A stretch of DNA of 7,726 nucleotides from JBOGED01 sp050743625 (GCA_050743625.1 JBOGED010000043.1:1-7726); one strand, 5' to 3'. Positions 1 to 6,282 are shown, counted from the stretch's first letter. Translations and numbers: made by a program. Notes: generated by a model not told the origin, from the sequence alone.

Positions 1-87
1 TTCGACGGTTGGCCTGCGCTCACAGCCACGCGCCTCGATTGCGACAGCCTCAATACCGCCGATATCCCGCACACAACACGCCGACCG

Positions 88-104
88 CTGACCGCGACGG
101 TCAG
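88..104. promoter_or_regulatory. Perfect 7-bp inverted repeat, candidate operator
   Basis: CTGACCG (88-94) and CGGTCAG (98-104) are exact reverse complements separated by CGA. No T-run follows, so a terminator is unlikely. The position about 170 nt upstream of the first gene of the operon fits a regulator-binding site, but no regulator gene is visible to pair with it. A chance dyad in GC-rich DNA is possible. Confidence 0.35.
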
Positions 105-129
105 ACCGAACCAGGACAAACCACAACAT

Positions 130-169
130 TATTCCTGCCCAGGCCCTAACTCTGCACAGTGCAGGAATA
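130..169. promoter_or_regulatory. Nested dyads, candidate operator or leader hairpin
   Basis: TATTCCTGC (130-138) and GCAGGAATA (161-169) are perfect 9-bp arms around a 22-nt spacer. A second perfect palindrome, CTGCAC-A-GTGCAG (152-164), sits inside and shares the GCAG bases, so the two foldings or binding modes exclude each other. This could be an operator with overlapping half-sites or a mutually exclusive RNA hairpin about 100 nt ahead of the SDR start. No U-tract follows. Confidence 0.4.
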
Positions 170-247
170 GGCCGGCTGGTGCCGGCTTGGCGCGGGTAGA
201 GCAAGCCAGGGGACGTTCTTGCGCCCTTAGGGAGCATGCCGCGGCGT

Positions 248-266
248 GGAGCGATGCGTACGCTCC
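248..266 (+). promoter_or_regulatory. Small hairpin over the SDR translation start region
   Basis: GGAGCG (248-253) pairs perfectly with CGCTCC (261-266) around a 7-nt loop, and the ATG at 271 follows four bases later. The only Shine-Dalgarno-like bases upstream of the gene (GGAG, 248-251) lie in the left arm, 19 nt from the start, which is too far for a normal site unless the hairpin shortens the distance. It may affect initiation, or be chance. Confidence 0.25.
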
Positions 267-270
267 GCAT

Positions 271-1041
271 ATGGGCAAGTTGAGCGGCAAGGTAGCCCTC
301 GTCACGGGGGGCGGATCGGGTATCGGCCGGGCGACCAGCCTCTTGTTCGCGGCGCAGGACTGCAAGGTCGCGGTCGTGGACCTGCAGGAAGACGCCGCAC
401 GAGACGTGGCCAACGAGATCGTGGAGGCCGGCGGCAAGGCCGTCGCCGTCACCGCCGACGTCTCCTCGGGAGCGGACGCCGCCCGCATGGTCCAGACCAC
501 GGTCCGCGAGCTCGGCGCGCTGCACGTGCTGTACAACAACGCGGGCGTCGACAGCGCCGGCAGCGTGCTGGAGGCGTCGGAGGAGGACTGGGACCGGTGC
601 CTCGCGGTGAACGCGAAGGGCACGTTCCTGTCCTCCAAGTTCGCCGCCCCCGAGATCCAAGCGAGCGGGGGTGGCTCGATCATCAACCAGGGCTCGGTCG
701 CCGCCCTGGTCGGCATCCGGGAGTTCGCCGCCTATTGCGCGGCCAAGGGAGCGGTCGTCGCGCTGACCCGGGCGATGGCCGTCGACCTGGCCGCCTGTGG
801 CATCCGCGTCAACTGCCTGTGTCCCGGGACGGTGTTCACCCCGCTGATGGAGCCGATGGTGCGCAAGCGGGGTGGGGGCGACCTGGAGAAGGGCCTGGCG
901 TTGACGATCCAGAAATATCCCATCGGCCGGCTCGGTACCCCCGAGGACGTCGCTCGTGTGGCCCTGTTCCTGGCCAGCGAGGACTCGGCCTTCGTCACCG
1001 GCGCGGTCTACACCGTGGACGGCGGGATGACCGCTCAGTAA
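271..1041 (+). CDS. Short-chain dehydrogenase/reductase (candidate 2-hydroxyalkyl-CoM dehydrogenase)
   Basis: This is a classical NAD(P)-dependent SDR of 256 residues, the normal family length. Visible motifs are the nucleotide-binding TGGGSGIG (12-19), an acidic D37 after the second strand that favours NAD over NADP, NNAG (89-92), structural N114, catalytic S142, Y155 and K159 (YxxxK), and VNxxxPG near 180-186. It is a cytoplasmic oxidoreductase for a secondary or primary alcohol. The start at 271 was chosen because the fold begins immediately after it (KLSGKVALVTGG); a TTG at 187 would add 28 unrelated residues. No good ribosome site is visible. From memory, the Xanthobacter R-hydroxypropyl-CoM dehydrogenase has the same Ser142/Tyr155/Lys159 numbering. 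Here R150 and the cluster R198-K199-R200 lie close to, but not exactly at, its sulfonate-binding arginines. With epoxyalkane:CoM transferase encoded nearby, oxidation of a hydroxyalkyl-CoM adduct is the leading guess. The SDR family is certain; the substrate is not. Confidence 0.93.
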   Translation: MGKLSGKVALVTGGGSGIGRATSLLFAAQDCKVAVVDLQEDAARDVANEIVEAGGKAVAVTADVSSGADAARMVQTTVRELGALHVLYNNAGVDSAGSVLEASEEDWDRCLAVNAKGTFLSSKFAAPEIQASGGGSIINQGSVAALVGIREFAAYCAAKGAVVALTRAMAVDLAACGIRVNCLCPGTVFTPLMEPMVRKRGGGDLEKGLALTIQKYPIGRLGTPEDVARVALFLASEDSAFVTGAVYTVDGGMTAQ

Positions 1042-1043
1042 CC

Positions 1044-1952
1044 ATGGCCTTCACTGAGCCCGACAAGGTCACGAGCCTCGCCGAGGCCGTCGCTCACGTC
1101 GCCGACGGTGACATCGTCGCGCTGGGCGGAGCGCTCTCGTACCGGGAGCCGATGGCGCTGGTGCGCGAGCTGATCCGCCAAGGCCGGCGTGGCCTCCACG
1201 TCGTGGGCTCCGCCCACGGCATCGACGTCGACCTGCTGGTCGGCGCCGGCGTGGTGGCCGTGGTCGAGGAGAGCTACGTCGGCTACGAGCAGGACTTCGG
1301 CCTTGCCCCCGCCTACCGGCGAGCCGCTGAGTCGGGCCGCCTCTCCGTCCGCGAGAGCTGCTGCTACACGATCCTCCAGCAGCTCCGCGCCGCCGAGTAT
1401 GGCATCCCGTTCATGCCGGTTCGGGGCATCCTCGGGACGGACATCGGCCGGCTGCACCCGGAGTACAAGGAGATCGAATGCCCCTTCACGGGGCAGCGGC
1501 TCGTCGCCGTCCCCGCGTTGGCCCCGGATGTGGCGCTGATCCACGGGCTGATGGCCGACCGGCGAGGCAATGTCCACCTCGCCCGGCCCCTCGTGCTCGA
1601 CGAGCGGTTCACGTTCGCGTCCCGCAAGGTCATCGTGACCGTCGAGCGCGTGGCCAGCGCGTCCGAGGTTGCCGAGGCGGGCGTGGTCCTCCCCTACTTC
1701 GCCGTGACCGCAGTCGTCGAGGCTCCCTACGGTGCGCATCCCACCTCCTGCTACCCCCACTACACCTATGACCGGACGCACATGGGCGAGTGGGTAAAGG
1801 CGGCCGCCAGCGACGAAGGCGCCGGCCACTACGTGAAGCGTTACGTCCTGAGCTCGGAAGAGGCGTACAGAAGGGAAGTGGGAGCCGAGCGCCTGCATGA
1901 GCTCGGCGAGTGGTCTCGTTCCGACGAGCGCTGGCGGGAGTTGCTGTCATGA
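1044..1952 (+). CDS. Family I CoA-transferase, alpha subunit (glutaconate CoA-transferase type)
   Basis: The 302-residue protein has the layout of GctA-type subunits: an N-terminal DKVTSLAEAV helix, DGDIVALGG leading into YREPMALVREL (21-43), HVVGSAHGIDVDLLVGAG (52-69), an IPFMPVRGILGTD segment (121-133), DRRGNVH (172-178) and VEAPYGAHPTS (225-235). Together with the following gene it should form the heteromeric enzyme that moves CoA between an acyl-CoA and a free carboxylate. It starts two bases after the SDR stop and ends in a 4-nt ATGA overlap with the beta gene, so it is translationally coupled on both sides. No strong ribosome site of its own is visible. The related IpdAB ring-cleaving hydrolases of steroid catabolism are an alternative, but the beta subunit keeps a glutamate where transferases have their catalytic one. 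The substrate is unknown; a carboxymethyl-CoM or a short organic acid would fit the neighbourhood. Confidence 0.88.
   Translation: MAFTEPDKVTSLAEAVAHVADGDIVALGGALSYREPMALVRELIRQGRRGLHVVGSAHGIDVDLLVGAGVVAVVEESYVGYEQDFGLAPAYRRAAESGRLSVRESCCYTILQQLRAAEYGIPFMPVRGILGTDIGRLHPEYKEIECPFTGQRLVAVPALAPDVALIHGLMADRRGNVHLARPLVLDERFTFASRKVIVTVERVASASEVAEAGVVLPYFAVTAVVEAPYGAHPTSCYPHYTYDRTHMGEWVKAAASDEGAGHYVKRYVLSSEEAYRREVGAERLHELGEWSRSDERWRELLS
1936..1940 (+). promoter_or_regulatory. Ribosome binding site of the CoA-transferase beta gene
   Basis: GGGAG ends 8 nt before the ATG at 1949. It decides between that start and an upstream in-frame GTG at 1910, which would add 13 residues and a long overlap. Confidence 0.6.
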
Positions 1953-2875
1953 CCGCTGAGTTCACGATCGACGAGTGGATGTGCGCCGCGCTGGCCCGCA
2001 CCATCCGCGACGGCGAGGTGGTCTTCCACGGCTTCGGCAGCCCGTGCGCCACGGTGGCGATGCACGTGGCCACGCGCACACACGCCCCGCATATGGTCCT
2101 GGTCGAGGGCGCGACCTCCCCCCTCGACCCCGATCCCGCCTTCATCCCGCCCACCTCGAACGACTGGGCGCTGATACGGCGAGCGGCCCACGTGCTGCGC
2201 TTCGAGGAGCTGTTCGACCTCGCGGCTCGTGGCGGCGTCGACCGCATGTTTCTGTCCGGGGGCCAGATCGACCCCTACGGCAACACCAACGTCACGGCGA
2301 TCGGCAGCCTGCCTGATCCTTTGGTTTGGAGCGGTGAGGCGTCGGGTGAGGACCCGTCGGCGACGGCGCGGGACCATATCGACGCGGTCCGGGCATGGAG
2401 ACCTCGGGTGAAGCTGGGGGGTGGGGGTGGCGGGTGCAATCTCTCCGCCACGGTGCGGACCCTGACCCTGTGGACGACCCGCCACCGCTCGGGGCGGACG
2501 CTGGTCCCCCGCTGTGACGTCCTGACCGACCTCGGGCACGTGACCCCCGAGGGCACCCGTGAAGAGCTGGGATTCCCCGGTGGCGGGCCGGACTGGCTGA
2601 TCACCGAGCTCGGCGTCTTCGACTTCCCCGGCGGCGTGGCGCGGCTGCGCCAGACGTACCCCGACGTCTCAGTCGACGAGGTGCGCGCCGCGACAGGCTT
2701 CGAGCTGGCCGTTGACCCCAACCTCCGGCCTCTCCCCCGGCCTGACCCGGCGGCCATCGCCCTCATCCGCCGCCTCGACCCGCTGGGGATACGACGGCGC
2801 GAGTTCTCCGAGCGTGAGCTTCAGCGGCGGTTCCGCCTTCCCGGGATCGAGGGCTCCTGCACCGCGTGCCTGTGA
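1949..2875 (+). CDS. Family I CoA-transferase, beta subunit (glutaconate CoA-transferase type)
   Basis: This is the 308-residue partner of the preceding subunit. It aligns by eye with GctB: E53 in HMVLVEGATSP is the likely glutamate that forms the glutamyl-CoA thioester (GctB has VESG there). Then come GGQIDPYGNTNVTAIG (104-119), a glycine cluster (157-162), TDLGHVTPEGTREELGFPGG (193-212) and YPDVSVDEVRAATGFEL (237-253). The start at 1949 overlaps the alpha stop (ATGA) and has a good ribosome site. Compared with GctB there is an extra stretch of about 24 residues (roughly 125-150) just before the glycine cluster, and an Arg-rich tail ending SCTACL. The gene overlaps the following synthetase by 10 nt (4 nt if that gene starts at 2872). 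The reaction is CoA transfer through a covalent glutamyl-CoA; the actual acid pair cannot be read from the sequence. Confidence 0.88.
   Translation: MTAEFTIDEWMCAALARTIRDGEVVFHGFGSPCATVAMHVATRTHAPHMVLVEGATSPLDPDPAFIPPTSNDWALIRRAAHVLRFEELFDLAARGGVDRMFLSGGQIDPYGNTNVTAIGSLPDPLVWSGEASGEDPSATARDHIDAVRAWRPRVKLGGGGGGCNLSATVRTLTLWTTRHRSGRTLVPRCDVLTDLGHVTPEGTREELGFPGGGPDWLITELGVFDFPGGVARLRQTYPDVSVDEVRAATGFELAVDPNLRPLPRPDPAAIALIRRLDPLGIRRREFSERELQRRFRLPGIEGSCTACL
2406..2434 (+). other. G-tract cluster fitting a G-quadruplex motif
   Basis: Four G-runs of at least three (2406-2408, 2416-2421, 2423-2427, 2432-2434) are separated by loops of 7, 1 and 4 nt, satisfying the usual G3+N1-7 pattern on the coding strand. 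The part from 2416 encodes the six-glycine cluster of the CoA-transferase beta subunit, so protein constraint plus high GC may fully explain it. Confidence 0.4.
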
Positions 2876-4950
2876 CGGCCGATTCCTCGCTCGACGCCGT
2901 CTTCGCGCCCCGCCGGGTGGCAGTCGTGGGGGCCTCGAACCGGTCTGGAAAGATGGGTACCACGTTCATGCGCAACCTCGCGGCCTTTCCCGGCGAGGTC
3001 ATCCCGGTGACCATGTCGCAGGAGACCGTCGGCGGGAGCAAGTCCTACCGAAGCCTGCGCGACGTTCCCGGGCAGGTGGACCTGGCGGTCGTGGTCGTGC
3101 CGGCGGAGGCGGTTCCTGGGGTCATGGCGGACGCCGCCGCCGCGCGAGTACGCGCCGCGATCGTGATCTCCGGAGGGTTCGCGGAGAGCGGGCCGGCCGG
3201 GGCGGCCCTCCAAGCCGCCGCGCTCGACGCCGCTCGCGCGGGTGGCGTCCGCCTTGTGGGGCCGAACTGCTTCGGGGTGCAGAACTGCAATACCGGCCTC
3301 AACGCGTCCATGGCGACCGGCAGCCCTCCCTCGGGGGGAGACATCGCGCTGGCGACGCAGTCTGGCGCCTACGGCATGGCCATCTACACGCTGGGCCGCG
3401 ACCAGGACCTCCGCTTCTCCAAGGTGTACGCCGCCGGGAACAAGGCCGACATTGGCGATGCCGAGGTGCTCACCTATCTCGGCGCCGACGTCCAGACCGC
3501 GGTCCTCTGCTTCTTCCTCGAGTCACTCGGCGACGGGCGCGCGTTCTTTGAGTGCGCCCGGGAGATCACCCCCCACAAGCCCGTCCTCGTCGCGAAAACC
3601 GGGCGGAGCGAGGCCGGGGCTCGCGCGGCGGTGTCGCACACCGCCGCCCTGGCCGGAGACGCGAGGGTCTTCCAGGCGGCGTTCCGGCAGGCCGGCGTGG
3701 TGGTGGCCCGCAGCGGGCTTGAGATGATGGACGCCGCCAAGGCCCTCGACTGGCAACCGGTCCCCGCCGGTCCCCGGGTGGGGATCGTGACCAACTCGGG
3801 CGGGGTCGGGGTAGAGCTGACCGATCTGTTGTCGGAGGAGGGGTTGGTCGTCCCCGAGCTCTCGCCGGGCCTCCAGGCCCGCCTCGCGAAGGCTCTCCCC
3901 GCCCACGCCAGCCCCCGCAATCCCGTGGACATGACCCCGAGCTGGGCCCGCTTCGCCGCGCTGTACCCGCATTGCCTGGAAACTCTCGCTCGCTCTGGCG
4001 AGGTGGACGCGGTGGCGCTCGTGCTGCTCCAACGGTCCGCGCTGGACCCCGAGGTGGCGCAGGCCGTGATCGGGACGGCTCAGAAGCTGACCGAGGATGG
4101 ATCCAGGATCCCGGTGTACATCTGCTGGGTGGCTCCCCATACGGCCCAGCCCAACGCGGACCTGCTGCAGGCGGCCCGGCTGCCCTGCTTCGAGTGGCCC
4201 GAGCGGACCGCTCGAGCGCTGGGCCACGCCATCCGCTACGGCCAGTCACGAGCCAAGGTCAGCCCGGGAGCGCACGCCGGGACCCGGCCCGCCCGGCTGC
4301 CTCCGCTCGCCACGGGGTTGGCGCCGCCTGATACCGCCGCCAGCCTTGTACGGGCGTTTGGGGTCGAGGTCGCGCCGTCGATCCTGTGTGACGGCGCGGA
4401 CGAGGCCGTGGCCGCCGCGGCCCAGCTCGGCTACCCCGTGGTCGTGAAGATCCACAGCCAGTCGCTCGTGCACAAGTCCGACGCCGGTGGTGTCCGGTTG
4501 GGGCTGCCCGACGAGGCGGCGGTCCGCGACGCGACCCGCGACCTGCACCGGCTCGACCGCGGCGCGCGCGTCCTGGTCCAGCCCCAGCTGGCGGGCCAAG
4601 AGGTGATCATCGGGGGCATCCGGGACCCGCAGCTCGGGCCGATGGTGATGGCCGGCCTTGGTGGCGTCTTCGTCGAGACGCTTGGAGACGTCGCGTTCCG
4701 CGTCGCTCCCATCGACCAAGAGGAGGCCGCCGAGGCCCTGCGCTCCCTCCGGGGTTACCCGATGCTCACCGGCGCCCGTGGCCGCCCACGCGTCGACATC
4801 GGGGCGCTGGCCGCGACCTTGTCGGCCGTCTCCCGCCTGATGGTCGCGGTCCCCGAGATCGCAGAGCTCGACCTCAACCCAGTCCTCGCCACTCCCCACG
4901 GGGCAACCGCGGTCGACGTGCGCATCAGGGGTGTCACGTCTGGCCCCTGA
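2866..4950 (+). CDS. ADP-forming acyl-CoA synthetase, fused alpha-beta type
   Basis: The protein has 694 residues, the normal size for the single-chain ADP-forming acyl-CoA synthetases (acetate-CoA ligase family). It catalyses the reversible reaction acyl-CoA + ADP + Pi to acid + CoA + ATP. Domains in order are: a CoA-binding Rossmann domain (about 8-130, with RVAVVGASNRSGKMG), two succinyl-CoA-ligase-like domains (about 150-460), and a C-terminal ATP-grasp domain (about 480-690). H258 in SHTAALAGD is the expected phosphohistidine. HKSDAGGV (536-543) is the second loop thought to relay phosphate to the nucleotide site, and GLGGVFVE (597-604) and ELDLNPV (667-673) belong to the ATP-grasp. The GTG at 2866 lies 12 nt after GAGGG; a second GTG at 2872 forms a GTGA overlap with the beta stop and is an equal candidate. 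It is the last gene of the four-gene operon. Paired with a CoA-acylating aldehyde dehydrogenase it could turn an aldehyde into an acid with ATP gain. The acyl group is unknown. Confidence 0.9.
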   Translation: MPVTADSSLDAVFAPRRVAVVGASNRSGKMGTTFMRNLAAFPGEVIPVTMSQETVGGSKSYRSLRDVPGQVDLAVVVVPAEAVPGVMADAAAARVRAAIVISGGFAESGPAGAALQAAALDAARAGGVRLVGPNCFGVQNCNTGLNASMATGSPPSGGDIALATQSGAYGMAIYTLGRDQDLRFSKVYAAGNKADIGDAEVLTYLGADVQTAVLCFFLESLGDGRAFFECAREITPHKPVLVAKTGRSEAGARAAVSHTAALAGDARVFQAAFRQAGVVVARSGLEMMDAAKALDWQPVPAGPRVGIVTNSGGVGVELTDLLSEEGLVVPELSPGLQARLAKALPAHASPRNPVDMTPSWARFAALYPHCLETLARSGEVDAVALVLLQRSALDPEVAQAVIGTAQKLTEDGSRIPVYICWVAPHTAQPNADLLQAARLPCFEWPERTARALGHAIRYGQSRAKVSPGAHAGTRPARLPPLATGLAPPDTAASLVRAFGVEVAPSILCDGADEAVAAAAQLGYPVVVKIHSQSLVHKSDAGGVRLGLPDEAAVRDATRDLHRLDRGARVLVQPQLAGQEVIIGGIRDPQLGPMVMAGLGGVFVETLGDVAFRVAPIDQEEAAEALRSLRGYPMLTGARGRPRVDIGALAATLSAVSRLMVAVPEIAELDLNPVLATPHGATAVDVRIRGVTSGP

Positions 4951-4994
4951 GCAGGGATCTCGGGGCGTATCTGCCTCGAAATCCCTGTTCGGGG
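4945..4994 (+). terminator. Very long hairpin overlapping the synthetase stop, probable terminator
   Basis: Bases 4945-4967 pair with 4972-4994 around a 4-nt loop (TATC). Of 23 positions, 22 pair (four as G-U) and only 4959/4980 mismatches. The left arm contains the stop codon at 4948-4950. No U-tract follows, so it would be a U-less terminator, common in high-GC actinobacteria, or an RNA-processing or stability element. It separates the four-gene operon from etnE. Confidence 0.7.
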
Positions 4995-5003
4995 AGGAGC
5001 CTG

Positions 5004-5044
5004 GCCGCCGCTAGTCCTCGGCGGCAGCTCTGGCCCGGGCTTTT
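5004..5044 (+). terminator. Secondary GC hairpins followed by TTTT
   Basis: GCCGCCG (5004-5010) pairs with CGGCGGC (5019-5025) around an 8-nt loop. Immediately after, AGCTC (5026-5030) can pair with GGGCT (5037-5041), running into the TTTT at 5041-5044. This may be a back-up terminator behind the main hairpin. The second stem is short, with one G-U pair. Confidence 0.3.
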
Positions 5045-5059
5045 CATCCCCGGAAGCTA

Positions 5060-5088
5060 TGGAGGTCGCCCGCCACCCCTCCTAGCAT
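5060..5088 (+). promoter_or_regulatory. Weak candidate promoter for etnE
   Basis: TAGCAT (5083-5088) matches four of six bases of the -10 consensus. TGGAGG (5060-5065), at 17-nt spacing, matches only three of six of the -35. Position favours it, since it lies downstream of the hairpins and about 65 nt before the etnE start, but the sequence match alone is weak. Confidence 0.22.
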
Positions 5089-5117
5089 CCGTGCGTGCGA
5101 GAGCCGCAGCCGGGGCC

Positions 5118-5135
5118 ATGACGCCTTGGCGTGAT
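5118..5135. promoter_or_regulatory. 18-bp near-palindrome before etnE, candidate operator
   Basis: ACGCC-TT-GGCGT (5121-5132) is a perfect 5-bp dyad, and the flanking AT (5118-5119) and AT (5134-5135) extend the symmetry with a single G/G mismatch. It lies between the candidate promoter and the ribosome site of etnE, where a repressor or an RNA hairpin could control expression. Confidence 0.3.
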
Positions 5136-5138
5136 TCG

Positions 5139-5147
5139 AAAGAGGTG
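5139..5147 (+). promoter_or_regulatory. Strong ribosome binding site of etnE
   Basis: AAAGAGGTG ends 6 nt before the ATG at 5154. It is the best Shine-Dalgarno in the window. It fixes the start at 5154 and argues against the upstream in-frame GTG at 5091. Confidence 0.85.
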
Positions 5148-5153
5148 ACGGCG

Positions 5154-6266
5154 ATGCGTGTAGGAGGCGAGGAGATCCTTCTCCCGACGACCATGGTCGG
5201 GAATTATCCCAACCCCCGCTGGTACGACGGGCGCGCCTTCGCGAAATTCCCTCAAGGGGAGTTCATCTACGACGCGATCTCCCGGGAGGCGTTCGAGGAC
5301 GCCGTTCTCGCGATCGTTCACGACCAAGAGGCCGCTGGTCTCGACATTATCTCCGACGGGAAGGTGTACGGGGGAGATAGCCCCTACGCCCAAATTATCT
5401 ATCACTATTACGAACGGCTCGCCGGTTACGAGATGCACGGTCCTCCCATCGGGCTTCCTATTTACTCCACGCTTTTCGCCCCCACCGTGACCGGCGAGGT
5501 ACGCCGCCGCTCTCCGTTCCATTACGCCACGCTTCGGGCAGTGCGCAAAGCGACGAAGAAACCGGTAAAAGTTTCTTACGTCGGTCTTCAGGTCTTGGCG
5601 CTGGCCTCCAACGATCAGTATTACAAAGACACCAAAGAGCTCGCCACCGCGCTCGCCAAGGCCTTCCACGAAGATTTTCTCCAGCTCGCCGACGAAGGCG
5701 TGGAGATCATCCAGCTCGACGAGTTCGTCTGGCCTTATGGGATGGGTGACTGGGAAACCGAGATCTACAATCTCGCGGTGGACGACGTGCCCGGCGTGCA
5801 GTTCTGGACACACGTGTGCTGGGGCAACTACTCCGGAACGCCGGGGTACAACCCGGACGAGGGCGAGAAGGAGTTCGGCGCCTGGGTTCTGGACCGCCGG
5901 CCGAAGGACGCTCCGGCCCCACAGAGAGCATGGGCGATCTTCCCGAAGGCCAAGGAAGCGCACATGCACGCGCTCAACTATGAGGTCGGCCGCACCGGAT
6001 CGGACGACCTGAAGCCGCTGTTGGAGAACGAGTGGGACCGCGACTTCGTCGCGGGCGTGATCGACGTCAAGAGCACGATCACCGAGACCTCCGAAGAGGT
6101 CGCGGACCGCATCCGCCAGTGTCTCGAGTACGTGCCGGCCGAACGGCTCGGCCTCACGACCGACTGCGGCATGATCAATCTGCAGCGCATGTTCTGCCAG
6201 AACAAGCTGAAGGCCCTGGCCGACGGCGCCGCCATCGTCCGCCAGGAGCTCGCGGCCAAGCAATAG
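5154..6266 (+). CDS. etnE: Epoxyalkane:coenzyme M transferase (EaCoMT)
   Basis: This 370-residue cytoplasmic zinc enzyme has the fold of the C-terminal half of cobalamin-independent methionine synthase. EaCoMT activates the thiol of coenzyme M on zinc and opens a short epoxide, giving 2-hydroxyalkyl-CoM, the first step after alkene monooxygenase in ethene, vinyl chloride and propene catabolism. The zinc ligands are visible as H220-x-C222 (WTHVCWG) and C338 (TTDCGM), close to the positions I recall for Xanthobacter XecA (377 residues). The blocks NYPNPRWYD (17-25) and VKSTITET (305-312) coincide, from memory, with the peptides used for published degenerate etnE primers, separating it from ordinary MetE paralogues. 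The start at 5154 has an excellent ribosome site. Long hairpins lie on both sides, so it may be its own transcript. The first half is clearly less GC-rich than the neighbouring genes (for example 31 of 60 G+C at 5521-5580 and at 5581-5640, against 44 of 60 at 4561-4620). A related methyltransferase of the MetE superfamily is the main alternative. Confidence 0.87.
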   Translation: MRVGGEEILLPTTMVGNYPNPRWYDGRAFAKFPQGEFIYDAISREAFEDAVLAIVHDQEAAGLDIISDGKVYGGDSPYAQIIYHYYERLAGYEMHGPPIGLPIYSTLFAPTVTGEVRRRSPFHYATLRAVRKATKKPVKVSYVGLQVLALASNDQYYKDTKELATALAKAFHEDFLQLADEGVEIIQLDEFVWPYGMGDWETEIYNLAVDDVPGVQFWTHVCWGNYSGTPGYNPDEGEKEFGAWVLDRRPKDAPAPQRAWAIFPKAKEAHMHALNYEVGRTGSDDLKPLLENEWDRDFVAGVIDVKSTITETSEEVADRIRQCLEYVPAERLGLTTDCGMINLQRMFCQNKLKALADGAAIVRQELAAKQ

Positions 6267-6282
6267 GTCTATCCCGCCAGAA

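Larger units (their letters stand above)
1..270. other. Leader region upstream of the SDR operon
   Basis: I recognise no gene here. The frame of the downstream dehydrogenase stays open back to base 1, but the translation upstream of the ATG at 271 resembles no dehydrogenase N-terminus and has no good start. The other two forward frames close at 89-91 and 147-149. The region holds several perfect short dyads, listed separately (88-104, 130-169 with a nested 152-164, and 248-266), which is what a promoter/operator region would look like. I found no convincing -35/-10 pair. CATTAT at 127-132 is the best -10-like hexamer, but it has no matching -35. Confidence 0.6.

Noticed and set aside
1..72. 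Possible start of a divergent minus-strand gene (GTG at 70-72)
   Set aside because: Only 24 codons are visible, with no ribosome site and no recognisable protein; it cannot be supported from this window.
187..270. TTG start giving the SDR 28 extra residues
   Set aside because: The extra residues do not resemble an SDR or a signal peptide; the canonical N-terminus begins at the ATG at 271.
254..283. A 9-codon upstream reading frame overlapping the SDR start
   Set aside because: The GGAG is only two bases from its ATG, and nothing else supports translation; it is probably chance.
246..1043. In-frame extension of the CoA-transferase alpha reading frame upstream of 1044
   Set aside because: It is an Arg/Gly-rich out-of-frame reading of the SDR gene; the family similarity begins right at the ATG at 1044.
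1035..1898. A 287-codon minus-strand open frame opposite the CoA-transferase alpha gene
   Set aside because: It has a compositional pattern rich in His, Gly, Asp and Val with no recognisable domain, and it is fully opposite a well-supported gene.
5091..5153. GTG start giving etnE 21 extra residues
   Set aside because: The ribosome site at 5139-5147 is perfectly placed for 5154, and the added residues are low-complexity.
5154..6266. Ordinary methionine synthase (MetE)
   Set aside because: Full-length MetE is about twice this size, and this protein carries blocks typical of EaCoMT, in a catabolic setting without methionine genes.
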